64,000 nt of DNA. Origin: Gemmatimonadota bacterium. GTDB lineage: Bacteria > Gemmatimonadota > Gemmatimonadetes > Gemmatimonadales > GWC2-71-9. How positions within the stretch are numbered: position 1 is the stretch's first letter; each line of letters begins with the position of its first letter. The stretch covers positions 1-64,000 of the forward strand of contig CP070666.1 in assembly GCA_020351775.1 (NCBI GenBank), written 5' to 3'. Shown piece by piece: positions 50,401 to 59,200 of the stretch. Position numbers and translations under genes: made by a program. Under the pieces are notes generated by a model. That model worked only from the letters and a program-made list of their open reading frames with translations. It was not told the DNA's origin and searched no databases.

Positions 50401-51208
50401 TGTCGCATAGTCTGGACATCTCTGCCAGATAAGGGCGTAATTCGCTCGCCCCGAGCGCGCAGTTGAGTCCGATCGTGAATGGCTGAATGTGGCTCACCGA
50501 GTACCAGAACGCCTCCGCCGTCTGACCCGACAGGGTCCTACCACTCGCATCAGTAATGGTGCCGGACACGCTTACTGGCAGGCAGACACCGAGTTCATTC
50601 ATGACTTGGCGAATGGCATACAACGCGGCCTTACAGTTGAGCGTGTCGAACACTGTCTCGACCATCAGCAGGTCGACACCCCCCTCGATCAGCGCTGCGG
50701 CCTGCTCGGCGTAGGCGGCAGCCAATTGGTCGAAGGTGATGTTGCGGAAGCCGGGATCGTTCACATCGGGCGACATCGAGACGGTTCGGTTGGTCGGCCC
50801 GATGCTGCCAGCAACGAAACGAGGCTTGGCTGGCTCGCGGGATGTGAACTCGTCTGCCACCTCACGTGCAATCCCAGCTGCAGCAAGGTTCATGTCGCGC
50901 ACTGCGGATTCGGCGGCATAGTCAGCCTGTGAGATGGCCGAGGCGCTGAATGAATTGGTCTCGACTATGTCGGCACCGGCTTCGAAAAAAGCACGGTGGA
51001 TTGCCGCTACTATGTCGGGTCGCGTCAGCGACAGGAGATCGTTGTTGCCCCGTAGCGGCAGCGAGTGATTGACGAACCGCTCGCCCCGGAAATCCGCCTC
51101 CTCCAGCTCGTGCCGCTGGATCATGGTCCCCATGGCGCCGTCCAGAACGAGGATTCGCTGCTGGAGCGCGTCCCGGAGCAGGTACGTGCGGTCACTTAGA
51201 GGAGTCAT
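47489..51208 (-). CDS. metH: Cobalamin-dependent methionine synthase
   Basis: Full-length MetH, 1239 residues. In order: homocysteine/zinc domain with [20 protein letters not shown] (about 300-325), pterin-binding domain starting [18 protein letters not shown] (about 360), helical cap, B12-binding domain with the base-off motif DVHDIG (D761-H763-G766) and the [12 protein letters not shown] loop, and the AdoMet activation domain near the C-terminus ([20 protein letters not shown]). All catalytic parts are present. The ATG has no clear ribosome binding site, and the leader holds a terminator-like structure, so expression is probably controlled there. It transfers the methyl group from methyl-THF to homocysteine. 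Confidence 0.97.
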   Translation of the reverse strand: MTPLSDRTYLLRDALQQRILVLDGAMGTMIQRHELEEADFRGERFVNHSLPLRGNNDLLSLTRPDIVAAIHRAFFEAGADIVETNSFSASAISQADYAAESAVRDMNLAAAGIAREVADEFTSREPAKPRFVAGSIGPTNRTVSMSPDVNDPGFRNITFDQLAAAYAEQAAALIEGGVDLLMVETVFDTLNCKAALYAIRQVMNELGVCLPVSVSGTITDASGRTLSGQTAEAFWYSVSHIQPFTIGLNCALGASELRPYLAEMSRLCDTFVSCHPNAGLPNEFGQYDETPDEMADIIGEFARSGLVNMVGGCCGTTPAHIEAIAAAVENLEPRKVPAVEPHTRLSGLEPLVIRPDSLFVNIGERTNVTGSRRFAKLIQEDNYESALNVARQQVASGAQMIDVNMDEGLLDSRTAMVKFLNLVAAEPDICKVPIVIDSSKWDVIEAGLKCIQGKGVVNSLSLKEGEAQFIEHARQARYYGAAVIVMAFDEEGQADTVGKKVEISKRAYRILTEQVGFPPQDIIFDPNIFAVATGIPEHNRYALNYIDACRIIKETLPLSLVSGGVSNLSFSFRGNEAVRQAMHAAFLYHAVQAGMDMGIVNAGQLAVYDDIATELMTAVEDVLFDRRPDATERLTDLASRVQSAEPAVSRDPEWRALGVEQRLCHALVEGILDHIEEDVEEARIKLGRPMTVIEGPLMDGMNVVGDLFGSGKMFLPQVVKSARVMKKAVAYLVPHIEREQSESGAAQKPNGKLVLATVKGDVHDIGKNIVAVVLACNNYEVIDLGVMVPAAKILETARRERADIIGLSGLITPSLDEMVNVAREMERAGFDIPLLIGGATTSRTHTAVKIEQQYGGSTVHVPDASRSVGVVSQLLNPSQRTAFSSAVRDEYRKLRQSHDSRSAEKRLLPLEEARRRKVDLDWSAYQPPPPRMVGIHTIRDYPLADLVQYIDWSPFFKTWELRGLYPGILDDPVVGSEAKTLHADATSLLEQIIADQLLTAHAVVGLFPANAVHVDDLEVYTDDSRREVRTILHNLRQQQQKPAGRPNFCLTDFIAPKESGVDDYIGAFAVTAGIGVEELCARFLRDDDDYHSIMAKALSDRLAEALAEALHKSVRTEFWGFAPHETLTNEQLIREEYAGIRPAPGYPACPDHSEKRTLFDLLDVNENTGISLTESCAMNPSASVCGWYYSHPQSLYFGVGKIDADQVQSYADRKGMDVKDIERWLAPNLGYDPCPVAMS

Positions 51209-51352
51209 ACGCGGTTGTCGGTCTCGCAGGTTGACGGTGATCGGTGATCAGGATCCAGTCATCACAGTTTCAGTGATCGGCATTTGAGAGTCGGTGTCGG
51301 CTCCTCATTGGCTCGTGCATACGCATGAATCGTTGCTGCGTGCCTGAAGCCC

Positions 51353-51468
51353 AAAAAACCCGGTCGCTAGTAGCGCACCGGGCGGGCTTTTTAGCGACTT
51401 GTTTTACGTGGCTGCAATATGCCGCAAATGACCACGGGCATCGATTGTGCTTTTCAATCTACCTCCTT
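51353..51468 (-). promoter_or_regulatory. Putative attenuator leader upstream of metH
   Basis: On the complement, in order: AAGGAGG (51468-51462), a short frame from TTG 51457 to TAA 51404 (17 residues, few special codons), the segment GTCGCTA (51398-51392), then a hairpin CCCGGTGCGCT-ACT-AGCGACCGGG (51382-51359, one bulge) and TTTTTT. GTCGCTA can pair with TAGCGAC in the hairpin's second arm, which would break the terminator. This is the layout of an attenuator. The hairpin also fits a terminator on the opposite strand (outer AAGCCC/GGGCTT stem and TTTTT). Confidence 0.5.
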
Positions 51469-51512
51469 GAAGGGAAAAGAGAAGGGTAGCAGGAGCAGTG
51501 CGGATGTTTCAC

Positions 51513-51537
51513 CAGCATCCGATTGGGAAGGATGCTG
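51513..51537 (-). terminator. Hairpin after the MFS transporter gene
   Basis: CAGCATCC (51513-51520) pairs with GGATGCTG (51530-51537), 8-bp stem, 9-base loop, 36 bp after the MFS stop. There is no T-run, so it is a weak or Rho-assisted terminator, or simply a stabilising 3' stem. Confidence 0.4.
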
Positions 51538-51572
51538 TTCGCGAATCGCAGCTTGCCGGTCCCAGCGCCGGC

Positions 51573-52763
51573 CTACTGCCTAGTGAAGGTACCGGCGGCC
51601 ACGAGAACTGCGCCCAGGCCGGCGCTGAGATTTAATGCGATGACCCCACCCGCCGCTGCATAGATCGCCCCGAATGTCAATCCACCCACCAGGCCCGCAA
51701 CACCCACACCCGCATGGTAGATGCCGAAACGGGTGCCGCGGCGGCGGGCCGTGAACCCGGTGACGAATGCGCGCTCGGGCGATTCGGTGAGAGTCGTGAC
51801 CGCGCCGAATCCGAGGAACCATGCGGTTGCCACGAGAGGCCTGGCCGCCAGCGCCAGGCCAAGGCATACGATGGCATATGATGCCCAACCGAGCAGCATC
51901 GTGAGCCGAGGGCCGATTCGATCCGACAGCCAGCCGCCCGGATAACTCCCCAGAGCCCTCACGACATGTAGTGCCGCCCACAACGCGGGCACGAGAGCTA
52001 CCGCCACGCCGACGTCCTGGAGACGAAGGAGGAACAGGGTTTCGGGGAACCGCGCAAGGGCGAATAGCATGATGAGACTGAGCAGGGATTTGGAGGAGTG
52101 AATCGCGGGTGCCGGCTCATCGGTGTTGCTGCTGGACTCGGGTGCGGCGCGATCCCCAAGCTCGCTGCGGACTTTTCCGATGTGGCGCGTGGCCCAGACG
52201 ACTACGGCAACCGCCAACGCTCCCGGGACGATACTCCATGCGATCACTTGGGAGGGTGTCATGCCCGCTGCAGAGAGCAGGATCCAGGCGATCAGCGGCC
52301 CCGCCACCGCGCCGGCATGGTCCATCGATCTGTGGTAGCCGAAAGCACGGCCGCGGATTGCAGGCGGCGACGCATCGGCGATTACAGCATCGCGTGGCGG
52401 ATTCCTCATGCCTTTGCCGGTCCGGTCAGCGGCGCGCAGGGCGATCACCTGCCAGGCGGACGCAGCGTGGGCCATGATCGGTCTGGCAACCGCGGCCACC
52501 GCGTAGCCCCAAACCACCGTCGGCCGGCGCCGTCGCACGTTGTCCGCCACGCGCCCGGCCATCAGCTTCGTGCCGGCTGCCACTGCCTCGGCAATACCGT
52601 CGAGCGCGCCCAGAGCCAGTGCGCCGGCGCCCAGGCGGCTGGTGATCAGCGCCGGCAGCAGGGGGTAGACCATCTCGCTGGCGAGGTCGTTGAGGAAGGA
52701 TACCACGCCGAACTGTCTGACGACCGGAGGGAGGGACTTGCGGTTGGCGGTCTCCGCCGGCAT
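51573..52763 (-). CDS. MFS transporter
   Basis: Inner-membrane carrier of 396 residues with about 12 helices. Helix 1-2 begins QFGVVSFLNDLASEMVYPLL and the loop 2-3 motif is KLMAGRVADNVRRR. LRAADRTGKGMRNPPRDAVI (about 110-130) is diagnostic of a common bacterial MFS group of unknown substrate. A hydrophilic central loop (GDRAAPESSSNTDEPAPAIH) separates two six-helix halves. The stop lies 364 bp before metH. It abuts DUF167 with no gap. Confidence 0.88.
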   Translation of the reverse strand: MPAETANRKSLPPVVRQFGVVSFLNDLASEMVYPLLPALITSRLGAGALALGALDGIAEAVAAGTKLMAGRVADNVRRRRPTVVWGYAVAAVARPIMAHAASAWQVIALRAADRTGKGMRNPPRDAVIADASPPAIRGRAFGYHRSMDHAGAVAGPLIAWILLSAAGMTPSQVIAWSIVPGALAVAVVVWATRHIGKVRSELGDRAAPESSSNTDEPAPAIHSSKSLLSLIMLFALARFPETLFLLRLQDVGVAVALVPALWAALHVVRALGSYPGGWLSDRIGPRLTMLLGWASYAIVCLGLALAARPLVATAWFLGFGAVTTLTESPERAFVTGFTARRRGTRFGIYHAGVGVAGLVGGLTFGAIYAAAGGVIALNLSAGLGAVLVAAGTFTRQ

Positions 52764-53063
52764 CTAGCTCGGCTCCAGCCCCATTGCCCGGAGCGCAGCC
52801 CGTTTCCCGATGCCTGCTAGTGAGACCCGCTTGCTGCGACTGGTCTGACCGCTCAGAATGCGCACGGCTGATCGGGGCACTCCGACTCGCTTGGCAAGGA
52901 AACGCACGAGTTCATCATTGGCGGCGCCGTCAGCGGGTGGAGCTTTCAGCCGGATCTTGATGGAGTCACCATGCCAGCCGACGATTTCGCTCCTACTTGC
53001 GCGCGGCTGGACACGGAATGCGAGGGTCGTGGGCTCGGTCACGTCGTGCGGCTGGCCGGGCAT
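52764..53063 (-). CDS. DUF167 (YggU) family protein
   Basis: Small protein of about 99 residues if started at MPGQPHDVTEPTT (ATG 53061-53063). The open frame runs 22 codons further but the extra part is low-complexity. The core holds RVQPRASRSEIVGWHGDSIK, then LKAPPADGAANDELVRFLAK and SGQTSRSKRV, the complete DUF167 signature. Function unknown; it is very often next to yggT, as here. Confidence 0.9.
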   Translation of the reverse strand: MPGQPHDVTEPTTLAFRVQPRASRSEIVGWHGDSIKIRLKAPPADGAANDELVRFLAKRVGVPRSAVRILSGQTSRSKRVSLAGIGKRAALRAMGLEPS

Positions 53064-53154
53064 GCCGTCGTCCCTGGTTCCCGAATGAGTCCCACTCCCG
53101 TCTTCGTGTTCACCGCCGCATAGCTGCACCGGGCGATCGCGCCTTGCACCGGTT

Positions 53155-53724
53155 TCAGATGACCCTCATGATCAGCGGGAGCAGCAACCACTGTATCAAC
53201 AAGTAGGCCACGAGCGGTGTGATGTCGAACATCCCCACTCGAGGCACGAATCTCCGGAGCGGTTCCACGATCCAATCGGTCAGACGGTAGGCTAACCGCA
53301 TCCACCTACTCGTTCGGCCCTTACCAAACCAGGATCCGATGACCCGGACTACAAGGGCGATCGTTATCAACTGGGCGGCATAGTAGACGAGGAGGCGGAC
53401 GATGCCACGCGGACCGGCCTGGCCTGCTGAGGCCAGACGAACCATCTGTACTATCACCCACTCGGCCATCGTTACCAAGATGATGCCACCGACTACACTG
53501 ATTCCGAGCAGCCACCATCCAGCGTTCTGCGGGTTCGTGCCCCGCGTTATCAGCCATCGCTCTATCGGCTGGAGAACCGGATCCGTCATCCTGCGGATAG
53601 TCTGGCCCAGTGAACCGAACGGATTGACCCGGCGAGTCCTGACCGCCCAAGAACCGAGCGCTGCCAGCGCGCTGAGAGCAAAAACTGCGAACACGAGAAT
53701 CCGCACTACATTGAGCACCATCAT
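53155..53724 (-). CDS. YggT-family membrane protein
   Basis: Inner-membrane protein of 189 residues with two tandem YggT-like units: TDPVLQPIERWLI in the first and TDWIVEPLRRFVPRVGMFDI in the second, each next to helices. The final helix is VAYLLIQWLLLPLIMRVI. Pairing with DUF167 is widespread, and YggT proteins are linked to membrane/division functions in several bacteria. It lies 91 bp before the DUF167 gene. Confidence 0.88.
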   Translation of the reverse strand: MMVLNVVRILVFAVFALSALAALGSWAVRTRRVNPFGSLGQTIRRMTDPVLQPIERWLITRGTNPQNAGWWLLGISVVGGIILVTMAEWVIVQMVRLASAGQAGPRGIVRLLVYYAAQLITIALVVRVIGSWFGKGRTSRWMRLAYRLTDWIVEPLRRFVPRVGMFDITPLVAYLLIQWLLLPLIMRVI

Positions 53725-53877
53725 CTACTTCGTTGGCCTTTCCGTGCGAGTACCAGTGGCTATCCGGATCATGAAAGAATCTTAACCAAAACCGACGATA
53801 GCGGTTTGCTGAGGAAATACTACCATAGTAGCAGAATCGGCCTAGGAGAAGCCGGCCCACTCTGCTGGGAGGCAGAC

Positions 53878-54387
53878 ATGACTGAGAGAGCCAAGCTGGT
53901 CTTAGCCGGAGGGTTGGTCTCGGGACTCATTGGATACGCGACAGTCGTCGCGCTCGTTGGTGCGTTCAACTTGGTGATGGGCCGCTCGCTGTTTCACACT
54001 GCGGCTCTGTTCGGATCGGCCATGTTCTACGGACTTGAGGACCCTGCCGCTCTCCAGATCGAGGCCGGACCGGTTCTGGCTTTCAACATGCTGCACGTCC
54101 TCACCTTCTTGGCCGCGGGCATGCTTGCCTCATGGCTGGTAGCGTTGGCCGAGCGTTTCCCAGCTGCACAATACTTCATCCTCGTGGTTCTCATCTTTGT
54201 GGCATTTCACGTCTTCGCCGCCCTGTTGCTGTTTGCTACCCCGCTGTTGGGCAACGGAGCGTGGCTGATCGTCGGGATCTCCGGAGTGGTCGCTGCAGCG
54301 CTGATGGGATGGTACCTGCTCACGATACACCCGCTACTACGCCAGGAGCTCAAGGAAATACCCATGGGGGCAGTTCCGACTGAATAG
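53878..54387 (+). CDS. Small multipass membrane protein of unknown function
   Basis: Protein of 169 residues; the ATG at 53878 is chosen over a frame start 24 codons upstream that adds a non-hydrophobic stretch. Four hydrophobic helices (about 8-30, 58-80, 95-115, 120-140) and a short charged tail. I do not recognise it. It is 29 bp before the HDAC-like gene and may be co-transcribed with it. Confidence 0.72.
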   Translation: MTERAKLVLAGGLVSGLIGYATVVALVGAFNLVMGRSLFHTAALFGSAMFYGLEDPAALQIEAGPVLAFNMLHVLTFLAAGMLASWLVALAERFPAAQYFILVVLIFVAFHVFAALLLFATPLLGNGAWLIVGISGVVAAALMGWYLLTIHPLLRQELKEIPMGAVPTE

Positions 54388-54416
54388 ATGCGAGTAGCTC
54401 GGGAGGAACAGCGCGC

Positions 54417-56231
54417 TTGATCAAGCTCGGCGGCGGCGCTCTGAGGCTGCTGCGGCGACTACGATATTCACTTCGCGGTCGTGTGGCGCTGCTCGTGTAC
54501 CACCGAGCCTATGAGCTACCGGTAGCCGGAGTGCCGCTCGACCCGTTGCGGGGACAGCGTATCCTGGCTTACCTGACCGACCAAGGCGTGGTGAGGCCGA
54601 AGCGGGTGATTGTTCCCCTCCCCGCATCGCTTGAGAACATCTCCCGGGTGCACTCGGCTGAGTACCTGGAGCGCGCGGACCGACCGGAAACCATGGAGGC
54701 CGTACTCGGATTCCGGACCAGTGATGAGACATGGCAGCAATTCATCGACCTGCAGCGGCTAGCTACCGGTGGCACGATACAGGCAACTCGTCTGGCACTT
54801 CGTACTGGTTGCACCACGGTGAACGTTGGAGGTGGTTTCCATCACGCGGATCCCGATCACGGAATGGGATTCTGTATCATCAACGATGTTGCGGTGGCCA
54901 TCAACCGACTCCGGCACAGAGGATTCGCAGAGCCGATCCTGGTGATAGACCTGGACATTCATGATGGCAACGGCACCCGTGTAGTCTTCGCTGAAGATCC
55001 CACGGTCTACACGTTTTCTATACACAACGAAACGTGGGACGACAGGGCTGCCGTGGCAGACTCATGCATCGCATTGGGCTCCGACGTATCGGGGGAGGAA
55101 TACCTGGCCGCGCTCAAAGAGGAGCTACCGCGGGTGATTTCCCTCCACAAGCCAGCACTGGTGTTGTACGTAGCCGGCGTCGACCCCGCGGCTGACGATC
55201 CAGTAGGCAACTGGCAGGTTAGCAGTGAGTGTCTCTTGCAGCGCGATCAGTTCGTGTTTCAGCAGATACGTTCCAAGGCGTCCGGCTGTGCAACTGCGGT
55301 CCTGCTGGGTGGTGGCTATGGTGACAACGCTTGGCGACATTCGGCAGGATTCCTTGATTGGCTGTTCACCGGCCGTGAACAGGTGCCGGTTGAGGATGTG
55401 GACGCCATCATCCGGCGGTTTAGGCGTATCGAGACTGAGCGACGCACGCAGAGGCGAAGTGAGCGCAGAGTGGGTGCCGACTGGGAACTGGACGCAGAGG
55501 ATCTGCAACTGCCAGGCATGACCGGCCGCGGGGATGCACGCGTGCTTGGTGAGTACACCAAACATGGCATCGAACTGCAGCTCGAACGGCTCGGGATTCT
55601 CAACCAGCTTCGTGCCAAGGGCTTCCCGGCCCCGACGCTCACAGTAGACACGCACACGTCCATGGGTCAGACCATACGTGTCTTCGGCGACGTGGAAAGG
55701 ACGGAGCTCGTGCTGGAGCTGCGGGTGCGCCGTGACCGGGCCTCGGTGCCGGACGCCGAGTTGCTCTATGTGGATTGGCTGTTGCTGCAGAACCCGCGAG
55801 GCGAGTTCAAGGAGCGACCTCGGCTACCCGGTCAGGAGCATCCGGGCCTGGGGCTCTTGCGTGAGATCGTGGCGCTGCTAGTGGTCATCTGCGAACAACT
55901 CGGTCTGGACGGCATCATTTTCGTGCCATCCCACTATTACATGGCGGCTCTTGGTCGTCCGCACCTGCGGTTTCTCCGCTGCGCGGACGCTGCGGTGTTC
56001 GCGGCCATGAGCGACGCGCTCGCCGATCTCGATCTCGCCGCCGCAACGCAGGCTATCGCAGATGATCGGCTGGTGGATGTCAAGACCGGCGAGCCAATCC
56101 CGTGGCACACCCCTCAAATGATTCTCCCAGTCAGCAAGAAGCTAAAGGAGCGGTTTGATCAGGCGAGTTCGGAACAGGCGTTCTTGCGTGCCCGCGCGGC
56201 GCTGTCGTATGAACTCAGGCTCGCGACTTGA
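54417..56231 (+). CDS. Histone-deacetylase-fold enzyme with large C-terminal extension
   Basis: Protein of 604 residues, TTG start behind GGGAGGAA. The first ~330 residues form a class I/II HDAC/AcuC-type domain with catalytic and zinc residues present: GGGFHHADPDHGMGF (tandem His about 142), DLDIHDGNGT (Asp/His about 178), AGVDPAADDPVGN (zinc Asp) and GGGYGDNAW (Tyr about 299). Residues about 330-604 (starting at a charged linker) are not part of the known fold. They include YVDWLLLQNPRGEFKERPRL and an LGLLREIVALLVVICEQLGL segment that faintly resembles an acyltransferase, but this is not secure. The 3' end overlaps kgd by 17 bp, convergently. Confidence 0.88.
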   Translation: MIKLGGGALRLLRRLRYSLRGRVALLVYHRAYELPVAGVPLDPLRGQRILAYLTDQGVVRPKRVIVPLPASLENISRVHSAEYLERADRPETMEAVLGFRTSDETWQQFIDLQRLATGGTIQATRLALRTGCTTVNVGGGFHHADPDHGMGFCIINDVAVAINRLRHRGFAEPILVIDLDIHDGNGTRVVFAEDPTVYTFSIHNETWDDRAAVADSCIALGSDVSGEEYLAALKEELPRVISLHKPALVLYVAGVDPAADDPVGNWQVSSECLLQRDQFVFQQIRSKASGCATAVLLGGGYGDNAWRHSAGFLDWLFTGREQVPVEDVDAIIRRFRRIETERRTQRRSERRVGADWELDAEDLQLPGMTGRGDARVLGEYTKHGIELQLERLGILNQLRAKGFPAPTLTVDTHTSMGQTIRVFGDVERTELVLELRVRRDRASVPDAELLYVDWLLLQNPRGEFKERPRLPGQEHPGLGLLREIVALLVVICEQLGLDGIIFVPSHYYMAALGRPHLRFLRCADAAVFAAMSDALADLDLAAATQAIADDRLVDVKTGEPIPWHTPQMILPVSKKLKERFDQASSEQAFLRARAALSYELRLAT

Positions 56232-59200
56232 TCTTCTGCATCGGGCTCAACACATCGGCCACCAACCGCGCTTGTCTGGCGAGGTGCTTGTTCAGGTATC
56301 CCTCGGCAGGCGCCGAGCGTTCGGGCCGCGCCACATAGCGCAACGACACCCACTCAGGTATGAGCTCCGCCAGTTGGGGAACGACCCATTTTCGTGCACC
56401 CATGTTGACGGGTTCTTCTTGGAGCCATACGATCTCACGCACATTGGGGTAGAGGCCGATGAGCCGGATGACTGCGTCCTCAGGGAAAGGATAGAGGAGC
56501 TCGATTCTGGCAATGGCGACGTGGTTGGCGGACGGCCGGTCAGAGGCTGTAATCGCATCGTAGTAGATCTTGCCCGAGCAGAAGACGATTCTCAATACCG
56601 TTTCACGGGGCCCCGGCAGCGAGATATCATCCATTACATATCGGAACTGCCCCTGGGTCAGGTCTGCGACTTGAGAGACCGTGTGCGGATGTCGCAACAG
56701 GCTCTTGGGAGCCATGAGGAACAGGGGCCGCAGCTGCATGTGCTTGGCCTGGCGCCGTAGCAGGTGGAAGTATTGCGCCGGGGTTGAGCAATTGGCCACC
56801 CTTATGTTGCCCTCGGCTCCCAGTGCCAGGTAACGCTCCAAGCGTGCACTTGAGTGTTCGGGTCCCTGTCCTTCATAGCCGTGGGGCAGCAACAACACCA
56901 AGCGGGATGTTTCCCCCCATTTCGCCAGCCCCCCGATGACGAACTGGTCGATGATGACCTCGGCGCTGTTGGCGAAGTCGCCGAACTGCGCCTCCCACAT
57001 CACCAGAGTCTCGGGTGCAGCGACACTGTATCCGTATTCGAATCCCAGAGCCCCGTACTCGGAGAGGGGCGTGTTGTGCAACTCGATCGGGGCTGTAGCC
57101 TTTGCGAGGCTCTTAAGCGGTGTGTACTTCGATCCGGTCTTAGCATCGTGGAGAACTAGATGTCGCTGACTGAAAGTGCCGCGTTCCGTGTCCTGGCCTA
57201 CCATCCGGAGCGGTATTCCGTCCACCAGGAGTGTGCCAAGCGCCAACGCTTCGGCGTGGGCCCAATCTATAGGACCTCCGTCCTCGAAGACCTTGCGTCG
57301 GCGATCGAGAAAACGCTGCAATTTGCGGTTTACAGTGAAGCCATCCGGCGTCTCAATCAACCGCGTATTCACATCATGCAGAGTCTCCAGGGATACTCTG
57401 GTGTCGGGTTCCGCAACGGCGGTCCACTCCGCGGAAGGGCGTAACGAGTTCACACCCGAGTCCGCGTCCGTTCGCGTCTTCACACGGGAGTGTGCGTCAC
57501 TCAATTCTCGGAACGCCTGCTCGGTATCCCGTTCTACCTCCTCTGCCGAGACTACGCCCTCGGCTATCAAAACCCGCGCGTACACGTCCTTGACCGGGGG
57601 ATGTACGTCAATGCGAGCGTACATCATCGGCTGCGTGTACCTTGGCTCATCTCCCTCGTTGTGCCCGTAGCGACGATATCCCACGAGATGGATCAGGCTG
57701 TCTTTGGCGAACCGATCGCGGTACATCATCGCCAGTCGCGCTGCTGCCAAGCATGCGTCCGGATCATCGGCATTCACATGTACGATGGGAACGTCGAAGC
57801 CCTTGGCTAGATCACTGGCAAAATCTGTCGATCTAGCCTCGCAGGGATCCGTAGTGAACCCGATCTGATTGTTGGTGATGACGTGGAGCGTCCCACCTGT
57901 GTTGTATCCTTCGAGACAGGCCAAATTGAAGGTCTCAGCAACGACGCCTTGAGCTGCGAAAGCCGCGTCGCCATGCATCAGGATAGGCAGCACGCGCCTC
58001 GGATCGTGCCTGATCCGCTCGCCGGAGCGGTCGGTCTGGGATGCCCTTACGTGTCCCTCTACCACGGGATTCACGGCTTCCAGATGACTAGGATTGGGCA
58101 TGAGAATCACGTCAACTGTCTGGCCGTAGAGGCACTCGAACACACCATTGGCGCCGTAGTGGTATTTGACATCGCCCGTGCTACGGCCTGCCGCCAGCGT
58201 GTCGTGTGTCTCGTGCCCGCCCTCGAACTCTGCGAGCAGAGATTCGTAGGGCACCCCCAGTATGTGAGTGAGAACGTTGAGCCTGCCGCGGTGCGCCATT
58301 CCCATCACCACCTCACGCACACCCTGTTCGGCTGCCAGGTCGATCGCCGTTTCCAGCACTGGGACCAACATCTCGAGACCTTCGATGCCGAACCGCTTCT
58401 GTCCCAAATAGGTACGGTGCAGGAACTCTTCGAGCGCCGTCACCTTGGTGAGCGTGGTCAGTGTGCGTAGCTTGCGGTCGCTCGTGAGCAAGCGCCGGTG
58501 TACACCCGATTCGATGAGCTGCCTGAGCCAGACCCGCTCTTTATGGTCTGCGATATGTTCGATCTCGTAGGCGATGGTGCCGCAGTACATCTCCTGAAGC
58601 TGCGGCAGGACATCGGCCATGGTCTCCCCCTCAACGTAGACTCCCAGCACCGCTGCCGGGATCTGCCGCATGATCTGCGGTGTCAGTCCGACTGACTTGG
58701 GATGGAGCGCGGGATCCCCGATTGGCTCTGTCCCAAGCGGATCCAACCTGGCGTCCAGGTACCCGTGGGTACGGTACGCGCTCACGAGAGACATGGCAGA
58801 AGCGACGTGCGTCAGCAGACCCCCAGCCGTACTGCTGACCGTGGCGATGTCTCTAGCGGGGGCAGGAGGCGTTGGTTCGGCCGCACGCGGCGCTCCCTCG
58901 ACCCGCACTCCCATTTCCCTCGCAATATCGTCGTAGAAGCCCTCCTCTCCCTGCAACAGCAGGTCGATCTGTCTCAAGAACAGCCCAGACTCGGCACCCT
59001 GAATGATCCGGTGATCGTACGTGCTCGTGACTGTCATCCGTCTCGTCCCGGATACGGTCTGGATTGCGCCAGTCGCGATGATCGAACCTTGTCCTGTCAT
59101 GAGTCGTGGTACTGAAGCCACGGTGCCGATTGTACCCGGGTTTGTGAGCGTGACACTCGCGCCCATATAGGCATCCGGCATGAGCCTGCCGTCCCGTGCC

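Noticed and set aside
51209-51572. Cobalamin, SAM or SAH riboswitch before metH
   Set aside because: Looked for the B12 box and the SAM/SAH core sequences on the metH strand and did not see them; only the terminator-type leader is supported.
52098-52820. Plus-strand frame of 240 codons opposite the MFS gene
   Set aside because: Shadow frame, Arg/Gly-rich, not protein-like.
54417-56231. Reading the HDAC-like gene as part of an acetoin-utilisation operon
   Set aside because: No acuA, acuB or acetyl-CoA synthetase gene is nearby, and the protein is nearly twice the AcuC length.
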